Positions 9,253-17,844 of a DNA stretch of 64,000 nucleotides are shown here, in pieces. Within the stretch, counting starts at the first letter, position 1. Each line of letters begins with the position of its first letter. The notes beneath the pieces are model-generated. The model was not told the origin of the DNA. It made no database searches and worked only from the letters and a program-made list of their open reading frames with translations. The stretch is from Flavobacterium collinsii (GTDB lineage Bacteria > Bacteroidota > Bacteroidia > Flavobacteriales > Flavobacteriaceae): assembly GCF_902804485.1 (NCBI RefSeq), contig NZ_CADCST010000071.1:93384-157383 (forward strand). The letters run 5' to 3'. A program made the position numbers and the translations under genes.

Positions 9253-9612
9253 ATGGCCGAACATAATGAACTTGGAAAAGAAGGAGAAGACCGCGCTGTC
9301 GAATATCTGGAGCAAAACGGATACAAAATTCTCGATAGAAACTGGACTTTTCAAAAAGCCGAAATTGATATTATTGCCGAAAAAGAATCCATTTTGGCAG
9401 TCATTGAAGTGAAGACAAGATCAAGTCTGGATTTTGGTTTACCACAGGATTTTGTGAAACCAAAAAAAATTCAGCTACTGGTAAAAGCAGTAAATGCCTA
9501 CATAAACGATAGGGAAATAGATTTTACTATACGTTTTGACATCATTGCCATACACAAAAACAAGGAAACATTTGCAATTGAACACATTACAGACGCTTTT
9601 TACCATTTTTAA
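9253..9612 (+). CDS. YraN/UPF0102 nuclease-fold protein
   Basis: Small (119-residue) protein of the YraN family, which has an endonuclease-like (restriction-endonuclease/Holliday-resolvase) fold and no settled role. Family hallmarks are GKEGEDRAVEYLEQNGYKIL at the N terminus, the AEIDIIAEKE core with the Asp and Glu expected at a metal site, IEVKTRSSLDFGLP, and an alpha-helical tail. Its length is usual for the family. It is preceded by a repeat-containing gap and followed after about 120 bases by the gene at 9732, which has its own promoter-like element (9629-9636). Confidence 0.88.
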   Translation: MAEHNELGKEGEDRAVEYLEQNGYKILDRNWTFQKAEIDIIAEKESILAVIEVKTRSSLDFGLPQDFVKPKKIQLLVKAVNAYINDREIDFTIRFDIIAIHKNKETFAIEHITDAFYHF

Positions 9613-9628
9613 CATAATTTTACAATGT

Positions 9629-9636
9629 TATATTTG
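9629..9636 (+). promoter_or_regulatory. TANNTTTG promoter element (TATATTTG)
   Basis: An exact -7 consensus match lies between the YraN gene and the gene at 9732. It would give an mRNA leader of about 90 bases. Confidence 0.5.
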
Positions 9637-9731
9637 TAACAAATTGTTCTTTTATTTATATTCGCAAAGTTTTATAACACTACAATTAACTACACCAACC
9701 CAATTAAGTTACAAAAAAAAAGAAAAAAACT

Positions 9732-10388
9732 ATGAAAACCGTTTCTTCAATCGTCGAAAATTACATCAAAACGAAACCCTTTTTATTAAATGCGCTATCA
9801 CTTGGAATCATCAACCTTACTTCTCTTTCGCGGAACATTATGACCGAATTGGAAAGTGAATTTGGTAAGGAAGTAAAACAAGGAGCTGTTGTAATGTCAT
9901 TGAAACGACTCACAGAAGAACTGGATTTTAAACTGAATCATAAAATCAATAAAGTAATTAAGAATATTGGCGAAATTACCGTTCGATCTGAACTGACGGA
10001 TTATACTTTTGCTGCTTCGGAAACTGTTTTAAATAAACAGGCTGATTTAATTTCTGATATTAATGCTTTATCTGATATCTTTTACACCTCCTCACGTGGA
10101 GTAAACGAAACCAATATTGTGGTAAGCAGCAGTGTAAATCATTTGGTTGAAAAACATTTTATGCGAGAGAAACTAATTCAGAAATTAGATAATTTAGCCT
10201 CTATTACTGTAAAATTACCAAAAGAGAACATCGTAGTTCCAGGAATTTATTACTTCATTTTCCAACGTTTGGCATGGGAAGGGATTATTATCAATGAGGT
10301 AATTTCGACTTCAAATGAATTCACCATTTTAGTTGGCGAGGATCAGGTTGATGTTGCTTTCAAAGTGATTAAAGATCTGAAAAACTAA
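9732..10388 (+). CDS. Uncharacterised ACT-like cytoplasmic protein
   Basis: 218 residues, no signal peptide and no membrane segment. The N-terminal half is helical: IVENYIKTKPFLLNALSLGI, then ESEFGKEVKQGAVVMSLKRL, which looks like a small winged-helix/helical domain. The C-terminal half has alternating beta-alpha elements that resemble an ACT-type ligand-binding fold (IVPGIYYF... as VVPGIYYFIFQRLAWEGIII and SNEFTILVGEDQVDVAFKVI). Similar proteins in flavobacteria are sometimes labelled aspartate-kinase-like because of the ACT resemblance, but no kinase domain is present. A role as a small-molecule-sensing regulator is inference only. It ends at a bidirectional terminator shared with mfd. Confidence 0.7.
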   Translation: MKTVSSIVENYIKTKPFLLNALSLGIINLTSLSRNIMTELESEFGKEVKQGAVVMSLKRLTEELDFKLNHKINKVIKNIGEITVRSELTDYTFAASETVLNKQADLISDINALSDIFYTSSRGVNETNIVVSSSVNHLVEKHFMREKLIQKLDNLASITVKLPKENIVVPGIYYFIFQRLAWEGIIINEVISTSNEFTILVGEDQVDVAFKVIKDLKN

Positions 10389-10415
10389 ATATCCTAAATC
10401 TAAATTTTCAATAAA

Positions 10416-10445
10416 AAACCCGACAGTTCAAAACCTGTCGGGTTT
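10416..10445. terminator. Bidirectional intrinsic terminator (AAACCCGACAG stem)
   Basis: An 11-bp stem AAACCCGACAG/CTGTCGGGTTT with an 8-base loop lies between the convergent gene at 9732 and mfd. The stem is nearly the same as the terminator at 6140-6169. Confidence 0.85.
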
Positions 10446-10455
10446 AGTTTTCATA

Positions 10456-13400
10456 TTACTCTCCCAGTAATTCCATCAATTCCAACGCTCGTTTGGTCGA
10501 TTTTACATTATCAAAGGTCAATAAAAGACGCAAACCATTAGGTGTTTGTTTTTCTTTCATCTGACAAAGATTACTATGGGTTTGTACAAATTTGATCACT
10601 TTATGGAAACGTTTGGACTGGTAATAATCTGATTGTTGATCTGAAACAAAATAACCAATCATTTTGCCCTTTTTCATCACTAATTTCTCAATACCCACAC
10701 TTGTAGCAATCCATTTGATGCGAATACTATTCATCAAAGCATTGGCACGAGGCGGCATCGGACCAAAACGGTCAATTAATTTATTTTGAAACACTACAAG
10801 CTCCTGCTCGTTTTTCACACCACCCAACTCGTTATATAAACTCAAACGTTCGGTAACATTATTGATGTATTCATCAGAAAACAACAACTCAAAATCAGTA
10901 TCGATTTGTAAATCTTTTACATATTCTTTCGTTTCAATATCATTCTCTTCCGGGTATAAATCCTTGAATTCATTTTCTTTCAATTCTTCGATCGCCTCAT
11001 TCATGATCTTTTGGTACGTATCAAATCCAATCTCATTAATGAAACCACTTTGTTCTCCACCTAATAAATCTCCTGCTCCACGAATTTCAAGATCTTTCAT
11101 TGCAATGTTAAAACCACTTCCGAGTTCGCTAAATTGCTCCAAAGCCTGAATACGTTTTCTGGCATCCTCAGTCATAGAGGAATAAGGCGGGCAAATGAAA
11201 TAACAGAATGCTTTTTTATTGCTTCGACCTACCCTTCCTCGCATTTGGTGCAGATCAGACAGTCCGAAATTATTGGCATTGTTGATGAAAATGGTATTGG
11301 CATTTGGTACGTCCAAACCACTTTCGATAATTGTTGTGGCTACCAGAACATCGAAATCACCGTTCATGAAACCTAGCATCAATTCTTCGAGTTTCGCACC
11401 CTCCATTTGTCCGTGACCGATTCCGACTCTGGCATTTGGTACCAGACGCTGGATCATTCCAGCCACTTCTTTTATATTTTCGATTCGGTTATTAATAAAG
11501 AAAACCTGCCCATTACGCTGAATTTCATACGAAATTGCATCACGAATTATTTCTTCATTAAACCCAACAACATTGGTTTCAATAGGATATCGGTTCGGCG
11601 GAGGCGTTGTAATAACCGATAAATCCCTGGCTGCCATCAATGAAAACTGAAGTGTTCTCGGAATTGGCGTTGCCGTTAAGGTTAAGGTATCGACATTGGC
11701 AGCAATGGTTTTAAGTTTATCTTTTACGTTCACTCCAAACTTTTGTTCCTCGTCGACAATCAATAAACCAAGATCTTTAAAAACTACATTTTTATTGACT
11801 AACTGATGAGTTCCTATCACAATATCCAGTTTCCCTTCTGCTAAATCTTTTAACGTTTGTGCTTTCTGCTTGGCCGTTCTAAATCGGTTCATGTAACCAA
11901 TAGTAACCGGCATATCTTTCAATCGTTCCGAAAAGGTACGGTAATGCTGGTAAGCCAAAATAGTAGTAGGGACCAAAACAGCTACCTGTTTACTATTGTC
12001 TACCGCTTTAAATGCCGCACGAATCGCTACCTCAGTTTTTCCAAAACCTACGTCACCACAGACCAAGCGGTCCATTGGGCGATCGCTTTCCATATCGGCT
12101 TTAACTTCCTGCGTCGATTTGGTTTGGTCCGGCGTATCTTCGTATATAAATGAACTTTCTAATTCGTTTTGTAAATAACTGTCCGGTGCAAACTGAAACC
12201 CTTTTTCCAAACGTCGTTTCGCGTACAATTGAATCAAATTGAAAGCAATATGTTTAACACGCGCTTTGGTTTTTTGTTTTAAAACTTTCCAGGCGTTCGA
12301 TCCTAATTTATAGATTTTCGGAGGAGTTCCGTCCTTTCCGTTGTATTTTGAAATTTTATGAAGCGAATGAATACTTACATACACAATATCGTTATCCGCA
12401 TAAACCAGTTTTATGGCTTCCTGCGTTTTACCTTCGACCTGAATTTTCTGCAGACCGCCAAATTTCCCAATACCGTGATCGATATGTGTTACATAATCAC
12501 CAACCGAAAGCGCAGTTAATTCCTTAAGTGTAATGTTCTGCTTCTTTGAATAACCATTTTTGATATTAAATTTGTGATAACGCTCAAAAATCTGATGATC
12601 GGTATAGGCCGTAATTTGACTTTCTTCGTCAATAAAACCCTGATACAAAGGCAAGACAACGGTATTATATTGTTTTCTAATGTTCTCGGAATTAGCTTCA
12701 TCTAACGTTTCAAAAATGTCATGAAAACGTTTGGCCTGAGTTTCATTCGAACAGAACAAATAATTTTTATATCCGTTAAAATGATTATCACTCAGATTAT
12801 TCAGTAGCAAATCAAATTGTTTGTTGAAGGAAGGCTGAGGGTGAATGTGAAAATCGAATGTTTTTGTGATTTTAAAAACAGGTTTCGAAGCCAATTCTAC
12901 TATCGAAAAATCTAACGCCCGCTTGATAAATGAGCTTTGATTTAAGAATAACTTTTCAGGTTCAGCGCGTTTTATTTCTTTTGAAAGTTTCTCAAAAGCT
13001 TCTTCGGCTCTGCCAAATTGTTTGTCCAACTGCGTTAGAAGCCCATCTGTGTTTTGAACAAACAGTACCGTTCGCTCTGCAATATAATCCAGGAAACTCT
13101 CTCTGTTCTCCTGAAAAAGCTTGTTCTCTACGTTTGGAATTATTGTGATTTTTTTATGTGTTTCTACCGATAACTGTGTTTCGACATCAAAACTTCTGAT
13201 ACTGTCTACTTCATTACCAAAAAACTCTATTCGATAGGGATGATCGTTTGAGAATGAGAATACATCAACAATTCCTCCACGAACAGAAAACTCTCCCGGT
13301 TCGGTAATAAAATCGACTCTTTTAAATTCATATTCAAACAAAACTTCGTTGATAAAATCGATCGAAATTTTATCGTTTAAAGCGACTTTAAGTGTATTTT

Positions 13401-13821
13401 TATCGAGTTCTCTTCTGGTTACAACTTTTTCAAAAAGCGCTTCCGGATAGGTAACAATTATAGCGGGTTTTTTACGGGAATTAATTCGGTTCAAAACCTC
13501 AGCACGAAGCAAAACATTCGCATTATCTGTTTCCTCAATTTGATACGGACGACGAAACGACGCGGGATAAAACAATACATCCTGTTCTCCAATCATTTGT
13601 TCGAGATCGTTCAGGTAATAAGCAGCCTCTTCTTTATTGTCTAAAATAACCAAGAAAGGCAATTCCGATTTTTTGAAAACGGCACGTATAACAAATGAAA
13701 CCGCTGACCCTAACAATCCGTTAAGATGCATTTTTATTTGCTTCTGCTCCAATAATTGCGTGGCAATCTGCTGATTCTTTGGCAGATTATCATACAGGGT
13801 ATATAAGGCGTTTTTACTCAA
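10456..13821 (-). CDS. mfd: Transcription-repair coupling factor Mfd
   Basis: ATP-driven translocase that removes stalled RNA polymerase from DNA lesions and recruits UvrA. The 1121-residue order is the family's: a UvrB-like N-terminal region, an RNA-polymerase-interacting domain beginning near LKELTALSVGDYVTHIDHGIG, a RecG-like helicase core with Walker A GDVGFGKTEVA, DEEQ box (LLIVDEEQKFGV), TATPIPRTLQFSL and QMRGRVGRSNKKAF, and a C-terminal TRCF domain. The start is a TTG at 13821 (TTG AGT AAA). It overlaps the last 8 bases of the lipoprotein gene upstream, so the two are probably translationally coupled. No ATG fits better at this N terminus. Confidence 0.97.
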   Translation of the reverse strand: MSKNALYTLYDNLPKNQQIATQLLEQKQIKMHLNGLLGSAVSFVIRAVFKKSELPFLVILDNKEEAAYYLNDLEQMIGEQDVLFYPASFRRPYQIEETDNANVLLRAEVLNRINSRKKPAIIVTYPEALFEKVVTRRELDKNTLKVALNDKISIDFINEVLFEYEFKRVDFITEPGEFSVRGGIVDVFSFSNDHPYRIEFFGNEVDSIRSFDVETQLSVETHKKITIIPNVENKLFQENRESFLDYIAERTVLFVQNTDGLLTQLDKQFGRAEEAFEKLSKEIKRAEPEKLFLNQSSFIKRALDFSIVELASKPVFKITKTFDFHIHPQPSFNKQFDLLLNNLSDNHFNGYKNYLFCSNETQAKRFHDIFETLDEANSENIRKQYNTVVLPLYQGFIDEESQITAYTDHQIFERYHKFNIKNGYSKKQNITLKELTALSVGDYVTHIDHGIGKFGGLQKIQVEGKTQEAIKLVYADNDIVYVSIHSLHKISKYNGKDGTPPKIYKLGSNAWKVLKQKTKARVKHIAFNLIQLYAKRRLEKGFQFAPDSYLQNELESSFIYEDTPDQTKSTQEVKADMESDRPMDRLVCGDVGFGKTEVAIRAAFKAVDNSKQVAVLVPTTILAYQHYRTFSERLKDMPVTIGYMNRFRTAKQKAQTLKDLAEGKLDIVIGTHQLVNKNVVFKDLGLLIVDEEQKFGVNVKDKLKTIAANVDTLTLTATPIPRTLQFSLMAARDLSVITTPPPNRYPIETNVVGFNEEIIRDAISYEIQRNGQVFFINNRIENIKEVAGMIQRLVPNARVGIGHGQMEGAKLEELMLGFMNGDFDVLVATTIIESGLDVPNANTIFINNANNFGLSDLHQMRGRVGRSNKKAFCYFICPPYSSMTEDARKRIQALEQFSELGSGFNIAMKDLEIRGAGDLLGGEQSGFINEIGFDTYQKIMNEAIEELKENEFKDLYPEENDIETKEYVKDLQIDTDFELLFSDEYINNVTERLSLYNELGGVKNEQELVVFQNKLIDRFGPMPPRANALMNSIRIKWIATSVGIEKLVMKKGKMIGYFVSDQQSDYYQSKRFHKVIKFVQTHSNLCQMKEKQTPNGLRLLLTFDNVKSTKRALELMELLGE

Positions 13822-14440
13822 CTTTTGATGTGTTTGGATCTATATTTTTTACAGGAATGGGAACTGTAGTTGCATTTGGGATTGCACGTGTTGTATCTAA
13901 CATTTTTAAGAACTCTTCCTCCCCTTCCTCTTTCGGAATTTTACTTTTTACCATAATAAGATCCATCTGTCTTTCTAATGAAACCAGTTCTTTGTTAATC
14001 TCACCAATTAAAAAAGTTACTTTCTCTGATGGGATCTGATTTAAATGAATAAATAAATCCATCATTCTGACTTTTGTAATTAGAATAGAAATCCGGCTTC
14101 TGATCTGTGGAATATTAAATTCTGCAGGAATGTTATTATTCAAAGCCATTACTTTTTTGGAAATCGCTGTTGATTTCTTTTGAAAGGCCCCAATTGTCTT
14201 TCTTGGCTTATCTCCGAGTTCTTTTAAAAAGTCACGCCATTCATTCCACGAATTCACTTTTTGCTCTGAAATTTCGTTGATAGGCTCATCGATAAAATCC
14301 CAGCCTTTATTGATTTTATTAAAAATTACTTCCTTTTTTTTGGCTTCTTTTTCGTTTTCAGCACGGCGTTTTTCATCTTCGTTCTGACATGAATTCAATA
14401 CAAAAACAAAAAGTAGAAAAAGAGATATCTTATATTTCAT
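13814..14440 (-). CDS. Small exported lipoprotein, unknown function
   Basis: About 208 residues from the ATG at 14440; another in-frame ATG lies 12 bases upstream at 14452. The N terminus KYKISLFLLFVFVLNSCQNE is a lipoprotein signal with the lipobox LNSC. The rest is highly charged and alpha-helical (EDEKRRAENEKEAKKKEV), with no catalytic motif, and ends VPIPVKNIDPNTSKVE. I do not recognise the family. It lies immediately upstream of mfd with an 8-bp overlap, so it is probably cotranscribed with a DNA-repair gene, although an envelope lipoprotein has no obvious link to repair. Confidence 0.75.
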   Translation of the reverse strand: MKYKISLFLLFVFVLNSCQNEDEKRRAENEKEAKKKEVIFNKINKGWDFIDEPINEISEQKVNSWNEWRDFLKELGDKPRKTIGAFQKKSTAISKKVMALNNNIPAEFNIPQIRSRISILITKVRMMDLFIHLNQIPSEKVTFLIGEINKELVSLERQMDLIMVKSKIPKEEGEEEFLKMLDTTRAIPNATTVPIPVKNIDPNTSKVE

Positions 14441-14750
14441 TTGGTAAAACATTAAGCTACAAAGTTACAAAGTAATTTTACAATTACGAATTCTGATTTT
14501 TGATACAAATTACTTTATTCATCAACCAGTAGAGGATTCTGAATTCGTGGATTCCTGTTTGTAAGACTTATCAAAAAACCACAAATTCCTGGTTGAAAAT
14601 ACTTATAAATTTTAATTTATATTCCTTACTCAACAACGAATAATCCAAAAAAGAATCTTTATCGTTGTTAAATTTATAATTTGTTCTTCTGAAAAGTAAA
14701 AATAATTGAGGAAACGTTATATTTGTCTCTCTAAAAAAACCATTCAAAAA
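14441..14750. other. Divergent intergenic region
   Basis: Roughly 310 bases between the divergent lipoprotein/mfd unit and the threonine-dehydrogenase-like gene. I see no gene here. It contains a TATATTTG promoter element for the right-hand gene (14718-14725) and otherwise AT-rich sequence. Confidence 0.5.
14718..14725 (+). promoter_or_regulatory. TANNTTTG promoter element (TATATTTG)
   Basis: An exact -7 match lies 25 bases ahead of the ATG at 14751. It lies downstream of an in-frame TTG at 14706, so the TTG cannot be the start if this promoter is used. Confidence 0.6.
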
Positions 14751-15689
14751 ATGAATCCAAAAATATTAATCATTGGTGCCTGCGGTCAGATTGGGACAGA
14801 ACTGACTCAAAAACTGCGCAAACTATACGGAACAAACAATGTTATTGCGTCTGATATTAGAAAATTAAATACTGACGTTGTTAATTCTGGTCCGTTTGAA
14901 GTGGTCAATGCCTTAGATTTTAACCAAATCGAGCATCTTGTTGAAGTACATCAAATTACTGATATTTATTTGATGGCGGCGCTTTTGTCGGCTACAGCCG
15001 AGAAAAATCCTGCATTTGCCTGGGATCTGAATATGAATTCATTATTTCACGTTTTAAATTTAGCAAAAGCCAAAAAGATAAAAAAGATTTTCTGGCCTTC
15101 CAGTATTGCCGTTTTTGGACCTACTACACCTAAAGAAAATACACCTCAATATACTGTAATGGAACCTTCTACTGTTTACGGAATTAGTAAACAAGCCGGA
15201 GAAAGATGGTGCGAATACTACCATAATATTTATGGTGTTGATGTTCGAAGCATTCGTTATCCTGGTTTAATTAGCTGGTCGACTCCTCCGGGTGGCGGAA
15301 CTACAGATTATGCTGTAGATATTTTCTACAAGGCTATTGCTGATAAAAAATACGAGTGCTTTTTATCCTCTGAAACAAAAATGCCAATGATGTATATGGA
15401 TGATGCAATTGATGCAACCATTAATATTATGAAAGTACCAGCAGAGAAAATCAAAATACATTCTTCATACAATTTAGCCGCAATGAGTTTCACTCCTACT
15501 GAAATTGCTGCTGAAATTAAAAAACATATTCCTGATTTTGAAATAACATACAATCCTGATTTCCGTCAGAAAATTGCAGACAGCTGGCCGGCAAGTATTG
15601 ACGATACTGAGGCAAGAGAAGACTGGGACTGGAAACATACTTTTGATCTGGAATCAATGACAAAAGATATGTTAGAACATTTAGGATAA
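14751..15689 (+). CDS. L-threonine 3-dehydrogenase of the epimerase (SDR) type
   Basis: NAD-dependent oxidation of L-threonine to 2-amino-3-ketobutyrate is the likely reaction. The extended SDR fold shows a Rossmann motif IIGACGQIGTEL, a catalytic Ser region FWPSSIAVFGP, the YGISKQAGERWCEYY Tyr-Lys pair, and RYPGLISWSTPPGGGTTDYA. The last two are characteristic of the epimerase-like threonine dehydrogenases found in Bacteroidota and animals. I chose the ATG at 14751 (312 residues, MNPKILIIGACG). It puts the Rossmann motif at the normal distance and lies downstream of the TATATTTG element. The gene is single, followed by an intrinsic terminator. Other nucleotide-sugar epimerases of this fold are a less likely alternative. 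Confidence 0.85.
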   Translation: MNPKILIIGACGQIGTELTQKLRKLYGTNNVIASDIRKLNTDVVNSGPFEVVNALDFNQIEHLVEVHQITDIYLMAALLSATAEKNPAFAWDLNMNSLFHVLNLAKAKKIKKIFWPSSIAVFGPTTPKENTPQYTVMEPSTVYGISKQAGERWCEYYHNIYGVDVRSIRYPGLISWSTPPGGGTTDYAVDIFYKAIADKKYECFLSSETKMPMMYMDDAIDATINIMKVPAEKIKIHSSYNLAAMSFTPTEIAAEIKKHIPDFEITYNPDFRQKIADSWPASIDDTEAREDWDWKHTFDLESMTKDMLEHLG

Positions 15690-15706
15690 CAAGCTATATA
15701 TAAAAT

Positions 15707-15734
15707 AAAAAAACGCACAATTGTGCGTTTTTTT
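15707..15734. terminator. Intrinsic terminator (perfect palindrome)
   Basis: AAAAAAACGCACAA is followed directly by its reverse complement ending in seven T residues, just after the threonine-dehydrogenase-like gene. Confidence 0.85.
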
Positions 15735-15839
15735 ATGCCTTTAATTTACAAAGGATTGTATCGATGAAATTAGTTTACGCGGATTTTTCAGTTCTTTTTA
15801 ATCTCACTCTTATTTTTAGCAAAAATTCTATTATAATGA

Positions 15840-15884
15840 AAAAGTCTCGTTTAAAATTTATTTCTAAAATTAAACGAGACTTTT
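15840..15884. terminator. Intrinsic terminator for the M1 peptidase gene
   Basis: A 15-bp stem (AAAAGTCTCGTTTAA and its complement) encloses a 15-base loop. On the minus strand it lies 20 bases after the M1 peptidase stop codon and ends in a T-run. Confidence 0.75.
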
Positions 15885-15903
15885 TTATATTCTAAGACGA
15901 AAA

Positions 15904-17784
15904 TTATTTCACCTCATATACATTATTTGCAGCTTTTACATCCGCCATTAATCCGCTTGGATCAATCGTGATTTTTTTGATTGCTGTTTTGTTTTTGTCT
16001 ATTGTAAAACTATAGTTCGATTGTGCCCAGGCCCAATCTTCTAAAACAGTTCTTTTTTCGTTTGGATTCGGATTCGGTTTAATGAAGTTCATCATTCTTA
16101 ACGGAATGTAGAAATTCTCAGAAGTTCCGTCAGTATATTCTACTTTCAAATCAATTGGCATTGGCATTCTTCCAATTCTTTCTAAAGTGATATTGGTTTT
16201 TCCTGCATTATCAGATACATCTTTAATACCATAATCGATTGTATTGGTCGTTCCTGTCCAATCAATTAAATACCAATCTAATTCTGCTCCTGAAACTCTC
16301 TCTGCAGATCTTTTGATGTCGTTTGGAGTTGGATGTTTGAATTTAAAATCATTAAAATATCTTTTTAAGGTAGCGTCAACATTATCTTTTCCAATTACAT
16401 ATTCTAACTGAGAAAGAAAAAGACTTCCTTTTACATAAGATGAAATGCTATACGGACGGTTTTCGTCATAACGGTCCCCATGAGTCGTCTGAGGCTGTTC
16501 TTTACCAGAATTCACCAAACTGTAATAAGCCTTATAATTTCCTTCAAATGGATTAACTTCTTTTTTATCGCCTTTTAATTCATTCAAAGCGCTGTCTTCG
16601 ATGTAAGTTGTAAAACCTTCATCCATCCAAGGGTGCTTTGATTCATTTGAAGCTAAAATATGCTGAAACCATGAATGTCCAAGTTCATGAGTTGCTGTTC
16701 CTAAAATTCCTTCAAGAGTTCCGTTTCCAAGCATCAAAGTACACATTGCGTACTCCATTCCACCGTCTCCACCTTGAATAAAAGAGTATTGTTTGTACGG
16801 ATATGCTCCAACTCTGTGGTTGTAATAATCCATTACTTTAACCATTAAAGGCTCTAATTGTTTCCAGTTTGCCGTAGTTTTCGGATTGTTTTTGTAGAAG
16901 AAATGTAAATCAACATCATTAGGTCCTTTTACAATATCGTGTGTGTATTCTTTATCAGCTGCCCAGGTAAAATCATGAACATTTGGCGCAATAAAATGCC
17001 ATGTCAATGTTTTTGTTTTCTTTGGATAAGTAACGGTTACACCTGCGTCTTCATAACCATGGCCAATTTGATTTTTGTCTTGTAAATATCCTGAACCACC
17101 AATAGTATACTCTTTGTCGATTGTAATTTTTACATCAAAATTCCCCCAAACTCCATGAAATTCTCTCGCTATATATGGATCTGCATGCCAGCCTTCAAAA
17201 TCAAATTCGGCTAATTTTGGGTACCATTGCGACATTGACAATTCTACTCCTTCAGAATTGTTACGTCCTGTACGACGAACCTGAACCGGAACTTGTCCGT
17301 CAAAATCTAACGTAAATATCGTTTTAGAATTTGGTAAAATTGGTTTCGCCAAAGTCACTTCTAAAATGGTTCCGGAAACTCTTGTTTGTGCTGAAACTCC
17401 GTCTTGTTTAAAATCTGAAATTTTTAAGTATCCTATTTCATTTGGTTTTAAAGTTTCGATTCGGCTTTGTTTGGTTTCTTTTCCATCCGCACCTTTAACC
17501 TTAGACACCATTCTTCCATCGGGATCTTTTATAGTATGCAAACGTGCATCCATTTCACTTCCCGGCTGAAACGCATTTAAAAACAAATGATAAAAAACTT
17601 TTCTTAACGTATCAGGAGAATTGTTGGTATACACCAACTCTTGTTTCCCTTTGTATTGATAATTTTTCACATCCATGGATACTTCCATTTTGTAGTCAAC
17701 ATGCTGTTGCCAGTAAGGTGCACTTTGCGCAAATGCTGAGTTTAAACCCAAACTCAAAAAAGATAATAGTATAATTTTTCGCAT
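15904..17784 (-). CDS. Exported M1-family zinc metallopeptidase
   Basis: Gluzincin aminopeptidase-like enzyme of family M1. Using the ATG at 17784 (626 residues) gives a clean signal peptide, RKIILLSFLSLGLNSAFAQ; an in-frame start 30 bases upstream would add ten residues ahead of it and is less likely. The N-terminal beta-sandwich domain is followed by the zinc site HELGHSWFQH (H366, E367, H370) and the third ligand in HPWMDEGFTTYIE (E389). The exopeptidase signature appears as GGMEYAMC (GxMEN variant), with Cys instead of Asn after the Tyr-Ala-Met, so aminopeptidase activity is likely but not certain. Location is periplasmic or outer surface. It is separated by about 60 bases from the subtilase gene upstream on the same strand, and the two may be cotranscribed. 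Confidence 0.9.
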   Translation of the reverse strand: MRKIILLSFLSLGLNSAFAQSAPYWQQHVDYKMEVSMDVKNYQYKGKQELVYTNNSPDTLRKVFYHLFLNAFQPGSEMDARLHTIKDPDGRMVSKVKGADGKETKQSRIETLKPNEIGYLKISDFKQDGVSAQTRVSGTILEVTLAKPILPNSKTIFTLDFDGQVPVQVRRTGRNNSEGVELSMSQWYPKLAEFDFEGWHADPYIAREFHGVWGNFDVKITIDKEYTIGGSGYLQDKNQIGHGYEDAGVTVTYPKKTKTLTWHFIAPNVHDFTWAADKEYTHDIVKGPNDVDLHFFYKNNPKTTANWKQLEPLMVKVMDYYNHRVGAYPYKQYSFIQGGDGGMEYAMCTLMLGNGTLEGILGTATHELGHSWFQHILASNESKHPWMDEGFTTYIEDSALNELKGDKKEVNPFEGNYKAYYSLVNSGKEQPQTTHGDRYDENRPYSISSYVKGSLFLSQLEYVIGKDNVDATLKRYFNDFKFKHPTPNDIKRSAERVSGAELDWYLIDWTGTTNTIDYGIKDVSDNAGKTNITLERIGRMPMPIDLKVEYTDGTSENFYIPLRMMNFIKPNPNPNEKRTVLEDWAWAQSNYSFTIDKNKTAIKKITIDPSGLMADVKAANNVYEVK

Positions 17785-17844
17785 CGTTATTTCAATCAAA
17801 ATGGAAGAGCTCACACTCTTCCATTAATTAATATTTGGTTTTAG

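Noticed and set aside
14706..14750. TTG start extending the threonine-dehydrogenase-like protein by 15 residues
   Set aside because: It lies upstream of the promoter element, and the Rossmann motif would be too far from the N terminus.
15904..17784. Typical M1 aminopeptidase with a full GAMEN motif
   Set aside because: The signature reads GGMEYAMC, so I kept the family call but not a specific aminopeptidase activity.
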